In this document: piece by piece, positions 1-7,309 of the stretch
Position numbering within the stretch: position 1 is the first letter of the stretch
How the letters are laid out: each line of letters begins with the position of its first letter
Assembly: GCA_002308755.1 (NCBI GenBank)
Contig: DBVR01000047.1
Coordinates: 3,189-28,594, forward strand
Reading direction: 5' to 3'
Origin: Christensenella sp. UBA1259
GTDB taxonomy: Bacteria > Bacillota > Clostridia > Christensenellales > Borkfalkiaceae
DNA length: 25,406 bases
The notes under the pieces: model-generated
Seen by the model: only the letters and a program-made list of their open reading frames with translations
What the model was told of the DNA's origin: nothing
Database searches by the model: none
Program-made: the position numbers and the translations under genes

Positions 1-1581
1 ACTTCGCTGTCTTCGGGTATGAGCACTTTAATGCGCTCTGCGGAAGTGTACGGAGAAGGCGAACCTTCCAAATTCGAAAAATGGGTGGCGGCGAAACTTA
101 AAATAAACGTTATGTCGGTAGTCAGCGCGCTTGCGCTTATCATAGGGCTTGCCGGCGCGATCCTTTTGTTTATTTTTCTGCCGCAGATAATAAGAAAAGC
201 GCTTGAAAGTCTTTTCGACGTGTCCTTCGGCGTATGGGCGAGAAATTTTATCGAAGGCGGGGTAAAACTGCTTATATTCGTGCTATATATTCTGGCGGTG
301 TCCTTATTGAAAGACATACGGCGCACGTTTATGTATCACGGTGCGGAGCATAAGACCATAGCCTGCTACGAAAAGGGGCTCAGCCTTACCGTGGAAAACG
401 CAAAGACCTGCACCCGCGTGCACCCGCGTTGCGGCACGACTTTCATAGTTTTCGTGCTCGTTATAAGCATTATAGTGTTCGCCGTGTTCGAAGCGCTTAT
501 CGGTACGGACATACGGGGGGCGTTGCGTATACTTTGCAAGATCGCGCTTTTGCCGGTAGTAGCGGGGCTTTCCTACGAACTTTTAAGGTTTCTGGCAAAC
601 AGAAAGTCTTTCGTGTTTTATCCCCTTAAAGTGCCGGGGTTTTTGTTGCAACTTTTAACCACGAGAGAGCCCGACGAGAAAATGTTGGAAGTGGCGATAA
701 AATCCCTTACTACCGTTATCGAAATGGATAACGACGCGTCGGTAAAAGAGAAGAAATTCGCTTTCCCGAAAAAACGGGCGGAAGTTCTGGAAGAAGTAAA
801 GGCCGTCCTTAAAGAAAACGGGGTAGAAGAAGACGCCGAAGCGGAGTGGATACTGTGTTCCGTGCTTAAAATAAAGCGGGACGAAGTAAATTCCGACGCG
901 TTGGTTTCGGTCCTTAACCAAATGAGCATAGAAAAACTCGTAAAAGAGCGCGTAACGGGCAGACCGCTTTGGTACTGCGTGGGCGACGCGGAATTTTACG
1001 GTTATAAAATAAAAGTAGACGAAAGGGTGCTTATCCCGAGACCGGAAACGGAACTTCTCGTAGAAAACGCTCTGAAATATATAAACGAAAATTCCGTCGT
1101 ATTAGACCTTTGTACGGGGAGCGGCGCGGTTGCGATAGCGATAAATAAAAAATCGGGCGCGAAAACGTACGCTTCGGATATAAGCGAAGACGCGCTTTCT
1201 CTCGCAAAGGAAAACGCAAAGGATTGCGGTGCGGACGTAGAGTTTATAAAAAGCGATCTTTTTGAAAATTTGGGTGATCTTAAATTCGACGTTATCGTTA
1301 CCAACCCGCCGTATATAAAGACGGGGGACATTTCCGGACTTCAAAGGGAAATAAAGGACTTCGAGCCCGTTATCGCTTTGGACGGCGGTGCGGACGGACT
1401 TGATTTTTACAGAAAAATATCTTCGGAAGCCGCAAACTTTTTAAAAGAAAACGGCACGATACTTTCGGAATGCGGTTTTGGCGAGGCGAAAGACGTTGCG
1501 GAGATGTTCAAAGGATTTTCTTCCGTCGAAATACTGAAAGATTACGAAGACGTGGAGAGAATAGTTAAGGCGGTGTTATAA
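1..1581 (+). CDS. prmC: DUF1385 (YqhQ-like) membrane domain fused to release-factor glutamine methyltransferase PrmC (5' partial)
   Basis: The frame is open from base 1 through the stop at 1579-1581. The ATG at 19 is internal to the DUF1385 family, so the true start lies upstream of the window. Numbering from that ATG, residues 1-235 are DUF1385: hydrophobic helices near 33-56, 81-98, 141-160 and 168-190, with the family signatures HGAEHKT (107-113) and HPRCGT (135-140). After a charged linker, residues about 250-520 are a class I SAM methyltransferase of the PrmC/HemK type, with motif I LDLCTGSGA (about 362-370) and the catalytic NPPY (429-432) that binds the substrate glutamine. PrmC N5-methylates the GGQ glutamine of release factors, and RF1 is the next gene, overlapping by 1 base (TAATG). 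Separate adjacent genes are the usual arrangement. Here they form one frame, which would tether the methyltransferase to the membrane. An ATG at 724 (Met236) could restart translation but has no visible ribosome binding site. Family calls are secure; the role of the DUF1385 part is unknown. Confidence 0.93.
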   Translation, partial: TSLSSGMSTLMRSAEVYGEGEPSKFEKWVAAKLKINVMSVVSALALIIGLAGAILLFIFLPQIIRKALESLFDVSFGVWARNFIEGGVKLLIFVLYILAVSLLKDIRRTFMYHGAEHKTIACYEKGLSLTVENAKTCTRVHPRCGTTFIVFVLVISIIVFAVFEALIGTDIRGALRILCKIALLPVVAGLSYELLRFLANRKSFVFYPLKVPGFLLQLLTTREPDEKMLEVAIKSLTTVIEMDNDASVKEKKFAFPKKRAEVLEEVKAVLKENGVEEDAEAEWILCSVLKIKRDEVNSDALVSVLNQMSIEKLVKERVTGRPLWYCVGDAEFYGYKIKVDERVLIPRPETELLVENALKYINENSVVLDLCTGSGAVAIAINKKSGAKTYASDISEDALSLAKENAKDCGADVEFIKSDLFENLGDLKFDVIVTNPPYIKTGDISGLQREIKDFEPVIALDGGADGLDFYRKISSEAANFLKENGTILSECGFGEAKDVAEMFKGFSSVEILKDYEDVERIVKAVL

Positions 1582-2657
1582 TGTTCAAAAAACTCGACAA
1601 AATGCTCGAACGTTACGAAAGACTGAACGAACTCGTTTCCGACCCCGAAGTTATTTCGAAAATGGACGAGTGGAAGAAATATACGAAAGAACTCGCCGAC
1701 ATGTCGGAAACGGTGGAAAAATATTCCGAGTACAAGAAAATATCGGAAGAAAAAACCGTTCTCGAAAAGGATATCGTTTCCGAACAGGATAAGGAAATGA
1801 AAGACCTTATGAAAGACGAGATATCGTCCTGCGAAGACAAACTTCAGAAGATACGCGACGAATTAAGGATGCTGTTACTTCCGAAAGATCCCGACGACGA
1901 CAAAAACGTAATAATGGAAATACGTGCGGGCGCGGGCGGGGAAGAAGCGAGTCTTTTCGCTTACGAACTCTATAAAATGTACGTAAAATACGCCGAGAAA
2001 AAACGATGGAAAACCGAAGAGATAGACAACAATTCCACCGAACTCGGCGGCGTTAAAGAAGTCGTGTTTTCGATATCCGGAAAGGCAGCGTACAGCAAAC
2101 TTAAATTCGAGAGCGGAGTGCACAGGGTGCAAAGAGTTCCCGAGACGGAATCGCAGGGAAGAGTTCACACTTCCACGGCGACGGTCGCCGTTCTGCCGGA
2201 AGCGACGGACGTTGAAATAAGCATCGACGAAAAGGATTTGCGGGTTGATACCCTGCGTTCCAGCGGAGCGGGCGGGCAACACATAAACAAGACGGAATCA
2301 TGCATACGGCTTACGCATATCCCGACGGGGATAGTGGTTCTCTGTCAGGACGAGCGTTCCCAAACGAAGAACAGAGAGAAAGCCATGAAAGTGTTAAAGA
2401 GCAGGCTTTACGAGTATTACCAGTCGCAGGCGGATAAGGAATATTCGGAAAACAGGCGAAGTCAGGTGGGTACGGGCGACCGTTCGGAAAGGATAAGGAC
2501 GTATAACTTCCCGCAGGGAAGGATTACCGACCACAGGATAGGACTTACCTTGTATTCGATAGATAATTTTATGATGGGAGATCTTGACGAGATGATAGAA
2601 GCGCTGGAAATAGCCGACAGGGAAAACAGGTTAGCGGCAGGCGCGGACGACGAATAA
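1581..2657 (+). CDS. prfA: Peptide chain release factor 1 (RF1)
   Basis: Class I release factor of 358 residues, the usual RF1 length. It reads UAA and UAG stop codons in the ribosomal A site and triggers peptidyl-tRNA hydrolysis. The hydrolysis motif GGQ is at residues 231-233 in the context GAGGQHINKTES. The stop-codon recognition tripeptide is of the PxT kind (PET in RVPETESQGR), which marks RF1; RF2 carries SPF. The N-terminal part is a charged helical domain. The start codon overlaps the PrmC stop by 1 base, so the enzyme that methylates this GGQ glutamine and its substrate are translationally coupled. No unusual features were seen. Confidence 0.98.
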   Translation: MFKKLDKMLERYERLNELVSDPEVISKMDEWKKYTKELADMSETVEKYSEYKKISEEKTVLEKDIVSEQDKEMKDLMKDEISSCEDKLQKIRDELRMLLLPKDPDDDKNVIMEIRAGAGGEEASLFAYELYKMYVKYAEKKRWKTEEIDNNSTELGGVKEVVFSISGKAAYSKLKFESGVHRVQRVPETESQGRVHTSTATVAVLPEATDVEISIDEKDLRVDTLRSSGAGGQHINKTESCIRLTHIPTGIVVLCQDERSQTKNREKAMKVLKSRLYEYYQSQADKEYSENRRSQVGTGDRSERIRTYNFPQGRITDHRIGLTLYSIDNFMMGDLDEMIEALEIADRENRLAAGADDE

Positions 2658-2671
2658 ACGGGAGTAAACTT

Positions 2672-3865
2672 ATGATTTCTGAAAGAACGAGCAAAATTAA
2701 ACCTTCTTTGACGTTGGAGATCACCGCCAAGGCGAAAAAAATGAAAGCCTCGGGCATATCCGTGATAGGATTCGGAGCGGGCGAACCGGATTTCAACACT
2801 CCGGACTACATAATAGACGCGGCGAAAAAAGCCCTGGATATAGGCTTTACCAAATACACCCCCGCGTCGGGCATGGCGGAACTTAAAAACGCCGTGTGCG
2901 CTAAACTGTTACGGGATAACGGACTTACTTACGCTCCTGAACAGATAGTTATATCTTCGGGCGCGAAAAGTTCTTTATATCACGCAATCTGCGCCATGGT
3001 AAACGACGGGGATGAAGTGATACTGCCGTCTCCGTACTGGCTTACATATCCCGAACTTGTGGGGCTTGCGGGTGGTAAGACGGTTTACGTTAAAACGAGA
3101 GCGGAAAACGGATACAAAATAACGGCGGAAGAGTTGGAATCGGCGATCACCGATAAGACAAAATGTTTCATACTCAATTCGCCCAACAACCCCACGGGTG
3201 CGGTATACACCGAAAGCGAAATAAGGTCGCTTGCGAAAGTAGTCGAAAAACACGGTATCTACGTCGTATCCGACGAAATATACGAAAAACTCGTGTACGG
3301 AGACGCAAAGCATTTTTCGATAGCGTGCTGCGGAGAGTTCTTAAAGGAACATACCGTAGTCGTAAACGGTATGAGCAAATCGTATTCCATGACGGGTTGG
3401 AGAATAGGTTATATAGCTGCGCCTTTGGATATTGCGAAAGCGGTGTCGAGTATGCAGAGCCATACCACCAGCAACGCCTGTTCAATATCGCAGTACGCCT
3501 CCGTAGAAGCGTTGAACTCCGAAAAGAGCGAAAAGTTTATATCGGAAATGCAGAAAACTTTCGCCGTTCGCAGGGAACTTATCGTTAATTTACTGAAAGA
3601 AATCAAAGGCGTAAAGGTCATAGAGCCGAAGGGCGCATTTTACGTTTTTGCGGACGTGTCGGAGACGTTCGGCAAGAGTTTCGAAGGCGAAACGGTGGAC
3701 GGATCTGTGAGTTTTGCGGGACTTGCCCTTAAAAAGGGCGTGGCGGTCATACCCGGCGCGGCGTTCGGCGACGACGACTGCATAAGACTTTCTTACGCCA
3801 TTTCGGAAGAAGACATAAAAGAAGGGGTAAAGAGAATAAAAGATTTCATATCGGAGCTTAAATAA
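2672..3865 (+). CDS. aspB: Aspartate aminotransferase (class I/II, AspB type)
   Basis: PLP-dependent fold-type I aminotransferase of 397 residues. The N-terminus (GAGEPDFNTPDYI) and the overall pattern match the bacterial AspB group, which interconverts aspartate and oxaloacetate with 2-oxoglutarate/glutamate. Visible active-site elements are NSPNNPTG near residues 169-176, the PLP lysine K236 in NGMSKSYSMTGWR, and the substrate-carboxylate arginine R372 in CIRLSYA. A GGGAG ribosome binding site precedes the ATG. The next gene overlaps by 1 base (TAATG) and encodes a condensing enzyme that may use oxaloacetate, so the pair could act around the oxaloacetate/glutamate node. Exact substrate range cannot be fixed from sequence, and related enzymes also accept other amino acids. 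Confidence 0.9.
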   Translation: MISERTSKIKPSLTLEITAKAKKMKASGISVIGFGAGEPDFNTPDYIIDAAKKALDIGFTKYTPASGMAELKNAVCAKLLRDNGLTYAPEQIVISSGAKSSLYHAICAMVNDGDEVILPSPYWLTYPELVGLAGGKTVYVKTRAENGYKITAEELESAITDKTKCFILNSPNNPTGAVYTESEIRSLAKVVEKHGIYVVSDEIYEKLVYGDAKHFSIACCGEFLKEHTVVVNGMSKSYSMTGWRIGYIAAPLDIAKAVSSMQSHTTSNACSISQYASVEALNSEKSEKFISEMQKTFAVRRELIVNLLKEIKGVKVIEPKGAFYVFADVSETFGKSFEGETVDGSVSFAGLALKKGVAVIPGAAFGDDDCIRLSYAISEEDIKEGVKRIKDFISELK

Positions 3866-5268
3866 TGAGAAATAAAAAAATAATAGAAATGAATAAAAAA
3901 ACGCACCTGTTGGAAGAGAGATATTACAGTTATTCATTGCAGGACGTCAAAAAACCGCAACTTTTCCGCGACGTTTTCAGTTATCGCCACGTTCCGAAGA
4001 TAATATTCAACGAAACGGTGGTTCCTATGAATATGCCGTCCGATATATGGATAACCGACACTACTTTCCGCGACGGACAGCAGTCCATGTCGCCCTTTAC
4101 CGTAGAACAGATAGTAACGCTTTTTAAGCTTATGTCGCGTTTGGGCGGTAAAAACGGCATAATACGTCAGTCGGAATTTTTCCTTTATTCGGAAAAAGAC
4201 AGAAAGGCGGCGGACACCTGTCTTAATTTGGGGCTGGAATTCCCGGAAGTTACGAGTTGGATAAGGGCGAACAAGAAAGATTTTGAACTCGTCAAGCAGA
4301 TGAACATAAAAGAAACGGGGATACTCGTCAGTTGTTCAGACTACCATATTTTCAAAAAGATGAACTTAACTCGCGCACAAGCGATGGATAAGTATCTCGG
4401 TACGGTTAAAGACGCATTAAGCGAAGGAATACGTCCGAGATGCCATTTCGAAGACATAACCCGCGCGGATTTCTACGGGTTTGTCGTGCCGTTTGCGACG
4501 GAACTTATGAAACTTATGGAAGAAAGCGGTATTCCGATAAAAATAAGAGCGTGCGACACGTTGGGGTTCGGCGTAAGTTTTCCGGGTGCGGCGATACCGA
4601 GAAGTGTTCCCGGCATTATTTACGGGCTTAAACACTATGCAAAAGTTCCCAGTGCGCTTTTGGAGTGGCACGGTCATAACGATTTCTATAAGGTGGTTAC
4701 CAACGCCGATACCGCGTGGCTTTACGGGTGTTCCGCCGTCAACTGTTCGCTTCTCGGCACGGGCGAGCGGACGGGGAACTGTCCTTTGGAAGCGATGGCT
4801 TTCGAGTACGCGTCATTTAAGGGTACGGAAGACGGTATGGATTTTACCGCCATAACCGACATAGCCGAATACTTCGAAAAAGAGATCGGCTACGATATAC
4901 CGCCCAAAACGCCTTTCGTTGGAAAATTCTTCAACTCGACGAGAGCGGGTATCCATGCCGACGGTATGCTTAAAAACGAAGAAATTTACAACGTTTTCGA
5001 CACGAAAAAGATACTTAACCGCCCGATAACCGTCGCAGTGAACAATTTGAGTGGGCTTGCCGGTATAGCGTACTGGATAAATCAGTACTACAATCTCGCA
5101 AAGGACGAGAAAGTGTCCAAAAACGCCGACATTGTAGCCAAGATGAAAACGGTTATAGATAAAGAGTACGAGAACGGCAGATGTACCGTCATGACCGACG
5201 AAGAACTTGACGTGATTTTGGAAAATTGCGACGACAAACTTCACAAAATATTAACTCTCAAAAAATAA
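3865..5268 (+). CDS. HMGL-like (DRE-TIM) acyl-CoA condensing enzyme, candidate Re-citrate synthase
   Basis: This 467-residue protein belongs to the isopropylmalate/homocitrate synthase family. It shows the metal and substrate motif DTTFRDGQQ (D65, R69, D70), the metal-binding HGHNDF (H269, H271), and RAGIHADGMLKNEEIY in the lid region. There is no clear LeuA-type regulatory domain of full length at the C-terminus. The long pattern EFFLYSEKDR, PEVTSWIRA and RCHFEDITRADFYGFV resembles, from memory, the clostridial group that includes Re-citrate synthase of Clostridium kluyveri, which condenses oxaloacetate and acetyl-CoA to citrate with opposite stereochemistry to ordinary citrate synthase. Direct coupling to an aspartate aminotransferase fits an oxaloacetate substrate. 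Homocitrate or isopropylmalate synthase remain alternatives. The ATG at 3865 has a GGAG at 3854-3857 and overlaps the upstream stop by 1 base; an in-frame ATG at 3889 is less likely. Confidence 0.75.
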   Translation: MRNKKIIEMNKKTHLLEERYYSYSLQDVKKPQLFRDVFSYRHVPKIIFNETVVPMNMPSDIWITDTTFRDGQQSMSPFTVEQIVTLFKLMSRLGGKNGIIRQSEFFLYSEKDRKAADTCLNLGLEFPEVTSWIRANKKDFELVKQMNIKETGILVSCSDYHIFKKMNLTRAQAMDKYLGTVKDALSEGIRPRCHFEDITRADFYGFVVPFATELMKLMEESGIPIKIRACDTLGFGVSFPGAAIPRSVPGIIYGLKHYAKVPSALLEWHGHNDFYKVVTNADTAWLYGCSAVNCSLLGTGERTGNCPLEAMAFEYASFKGTEDGMDFTAITDIAEYFEKEIGYDIPPKTPFVGKFFNSTRAGIHADGMLKNEEIYNVFDTKKILNRPITVAVNNLSGLAGIAYWINQYYNLAKDEKVSKNADIVAKMKTVIDKEYENGRCTVMTDEELDVILENCDDKLHKILTLKK

Positions 5269-5280
5269 TTTCGCAAAAGG

Positions 5281-5312
5281 TATTGTATTTTCCGCGATTT
5301 TGTTATACAATA
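5281..5312 (+). promoter_or_regulatory. Promoter of the P-loop gene, with overlapping inverted repeat
   Basis: A sigma-A-like promoter can be read as TTGTAT (5283-5288), a 17-base spacer and TACAAT (5306-5311), predicting a start near 5318 and a leader of about 25 bases with a strong GAGGGAG ribosome site (5330-5336). A TATAAT at 5311-5316 is an alternative -10 element but has no good -35. The two boxes lie inside an 8-base perfect inverted repeat, TATTGTAT (5281-5288) and ATACAATA (5305-5312), so the site could also be an operator. The repeat may partly be a by-product of the two promoter hexamers. Confidence 0.55.
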
Positions 5313-5342
5313 TAATCAAATACAACCAAGAGGGAGCGTTCA

Positions 5343-5750
5343 ATGAAAATTTTCTACGGTTCAAAAGGTTCGGGCAAAACCAAAGCGATAATCGACTTTG
5401 CTAACGAGACGGCGAAAACGGCAAAAGGGCACGTCGTATTTATAACCGATACCAACAGGTACAGTTTCGACTTAAAGCAACCCATACGGTTCATCAATAC
5501 CGACGATTTCGACGTAAAATGCGAAATAGGTTTAAGGGGATTTGTGAAGGGCGTGGTTGCTGCTAACGGAGATAACGAATACATATTCATAGACGGCATA
5601 GCGCGCATTACGGGGAAGCCTTTGCTTGAACTCGACAATATTTTCGCCGCTATGGAAAAACTCGAATCGGATTACGGCGTTACTTTCGTTCTGACGTGCA
5701 GCGCGAATAAAGAAGAATTGCCGCAGTTTGTATTAAAGTATATCGATTAA
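5343..5750 (+). CDS. Small P-loop NTPase of unknown function
   Basis: A 135-residue protein beginning almost directly with a Walker A motif, GSKGSGKT (residues 6-13), followed by a Walker B-like hydrophobic strand ending in acid, YIFIDG (80-85), and a later strand TFVLTCSA (113-120). It looks like a minimal nucleotide-binding core without extra domains, signal peptide or membrane segment. I do not recognise a characterised family; thymidine-kinase-like or AAA-like minimal folds are possible, but no substrate motif supports a choice. It is a one-gene unit: its own promoter and good ribosome site lie upstream and a strong intrinsic terminator follows 27 bases after the stop. It does not appear to belong to either neighbouring operon. 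Confidence 0.85.
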   Translation: MKIFYGSKGSGKTKAIIDFANETAKTAKGHVVFITDTNRYSFDLKQPIRFINTDDFDVKCEIGLRGFVKGVVAANGDNEYIFIDGIARITGKPLLELDNIFAAMEKLESDYGVTFVLTCSANKEELPQFVLKYID

Positions 5751-5751
5751 C

Positions 5752-5781
5752 TTGATTTTTGTATAAGATTTGTAGTAAAAT
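5752..5781 (+). promoter_or_regulatory. Possible thrC promoter embedded in the upstream terminator
   Basis: TTGATT (5752-5757) and TAAAAT (5776-5781) are 18 bases apart, a plausible but not strong sigma-A promoter. Transcription would begin near 5788, inside the 5' arm of the terminator hairpin at 5777-5811. Transcripts from this promoter would lack most of that arm and could not form the terminator, whereas transcripts arriving from the P-loop gene would stop. This is inferred from spacing only. Confidence 0.4.
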
Positions 5782-5811
5782 AAGAGTTGGGGTGTCCGAC
5801 TCTTATTTTTT
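5777..5811 (+). terminator. Intrinsic terminator after the P-loop gene
   Basis: AAAATAAGAGTTGG (5777-5790) pairs with CCGACTCTTATTTT (5796-5809) to give a 14-base-pair stem with one G-U pair and a 5-base loop (GGTGT), followed by a run of six T (5806-5811). This is a textbook Rho-independent terminator. It ends only 16 bases before the thrC start codon. Confidence 0.88.
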
Positions 5812-5827
5812 ATCATCCGGAGAAGCC

Positions 5828-7300
5828 ATGAAATTTGTCAGCACGAGAAGTGCGGAAATCGAGAATAACGCGTCATGCGCGATAGTAAAGGGACTTGCCG
5901 AAGACGGCGGGCTTTTCGTCCCGCAGTTTTTCCCCGATTTAAGCGGGGATATAGACAAACTGTGCGAAATGGACTATGCGGAACGCGCGGCGTATATAAT
6001 CGGCAAGTTTTTGGACGAATACCAAACGCAAGAATTGCTTGACGCTTGTAAAGCCGCTTACGGTAGATTTGAAGACGGCGATCCCGCGCCTACCGTCAAG
6101 ATATCGGACGACCTGTTCGTTCTCGAACTGTTTCACGGTCCGACTCTTGCGTTTAAAGATATTGCGCTTACGTTATTGCCGTTTTTACTGAGGAACGGTG
6201 CGGACAGAATAGGCGTAAAAGAAGAAATACTGATCCTCGTCGCGACCAGCGGTGATACGGGAAAAGCCGCGTTGGAGGGTTTTAAAGATCAAAAGGGCAT
6301 AAAAATAAACGTTTTTTATCCGTCCGACGGCGTTTCCGACATGCAAAAATTACAGATGCGTTCGCAAAAGGGCGAAAACGTCAACGTCGTGGGAATAAAA
6401 GGGAATTTCGACGATTGTCAGACGGCGGTCAAAAAAATGTTTTCAGACCGACGATTAAAGACTTTGCTTGCAAATAAAAACGTCGTGTTATCCAGTGCGA
6501 ATTCCATAAGTTTCGGAAGGCTCGTGCCGCAGGTTGTCTACTATTTTTCCGCTTATTGCGACCTTTTGACTGCGGGCGAGATAGAAAAAAACGAAAAGAT
6601 AAACTTTACCGTACCGACGGGGAATTTCGGCAATATACTTGCGGGATACTACGCTAAAAAGATGGGACTTCCCGTCAATAAACTGATATGCGCGTCCAAC
6701 TCCAACAACGTACTTACAGAGTTTTTCACGACGGGCACGTACGATACCGACAGAGAGTTTTATACCACTATGTCGCCGTCGATGGATATACTTATATCCA
6801 GCAATTTAGAAAGGCTTATTTTCGAACTTTCGGGAAGAGATCATAAACTCACCGAAAAAAGGATGTCAGAATTAAAGGAAACGGGAAGATACGAAATATC
6901 CGCCGAAGAACTGTCAAAACTTAGAGCCGATTTCGACGCGGGTTATTGCGACGAAGAAGAGTGCAGGGAAGAAATATTCGAAATTTTCGAAGAATACGGA
7001 TATCTTGCGGATCCGCACACCGCCGTCGCGCTAAAAGTTTGTCAAGACCTGTCTTACGGGACGAAAACCGTCGTTTTATCGACGGCAAGCCCGTATAAGT
7101 TCACGCAGAACGTTTTATCCGCGATAAGCGGCAAGCACGTTAAAGACGCTTTTTCGGCGGCGGAAGTGCTCGAAGAAGAGACCGCCGCGCCTATTCCGAA
7201 GCAAATATCCGATTTAAGGACCGCAGCGGTAAGGTTCGACGCGGTGATCGATAAAAACTCTACGGAAGAAGTTGTGCTTAAATTTGTTTCCGAAAAATAA
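5828..7300 (+). CDS. thrC: Threonine synthase
   Basis: PLP-dependent fold-type II enzyme that converts O-phosphohomoserine to threonine and phosphate. The chosen start is ATG 5828, giving 490 residues and the typical N-terminus MKFVSTRS, with a GGAGA ribosome site at 5819-5823. The frame extends further upstream to a TTG at 5759, but that stretch runs through the terminator hairpin and is not family-like. The PLP lysine is K110 in HGPTLAFKDIA. The loop ATSGDTGKAA and the PTGNFGNILAGYYAKKMG segment bind the cofactor phosphate and substrate. Length fits the E. coli-like class of ThrC. trpS follows after 9 bases. No regulatory riboswitch or T-box leader is visible in the short gap upstream. Confidence 0.96.
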   Translation: MKFVSTRSAEIENNASCAIVKGLAEDGGLFVPQFFPDLSGDIDKLCEMDYAERAAYIIGKFLDEYQTQELLDACKAAYGRFEDGDPAPTVKISDDLFVLELFHGPTLAFKDIALTLLPFLLRNGADRIGVKEEILILVATSGDTGKAALEGFKDQKGIKINVFYPSDGVSDMQKLQMRSQKGENVNVVGIKGNFDDCQTAVKKMFSDRRLKTLLANKNVVLSSANSISFGRLVPQVVYYFSAYCDLLTAGEIEKNEKINFTVPTGNFGNILAGYYAKKMGLPVNKLICASNSNNVLTEFFTTGTYDTDREFYTTMSPSMDILISSNLERLIFELSGRDHKLTEKRMSELKETGRYEISAEELSKLRADFDAGYCDEEECREEIFEIFEEYGYLADPHTAVALKVCQDLSYGTKTVVLSTASPYKFTQNVLSAISGKHVKDAFSAAEVLEEETAAPIPKQISDLRTAAVRFDAVIDKNSTEEVVLKFVSEK

Positions 7301-7309
7301 AGGATAGTT

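Noticed and set aside
5269..5342. Possible terminator after the condensing-enzyme gene
   Set aside because: No stable stem with a T run could be found; the inverted repeat there has a 16-base spacer and coincides with promoter boxes.
5759..5827. Upstream extension of the thrC frame to a TTG at 5759
   Set aside because: The stretch crosses the terminator hairpin and is not threonine-synthase-like; ATG 5828 has a good ribosome site and the family N-terminus.
7301..7309. T-box or attenuator control of trpS and thrC
   Set aside because: The leaders are only about 9 and 40 bases, too short for a T-box, and no T-box consensus was seen.
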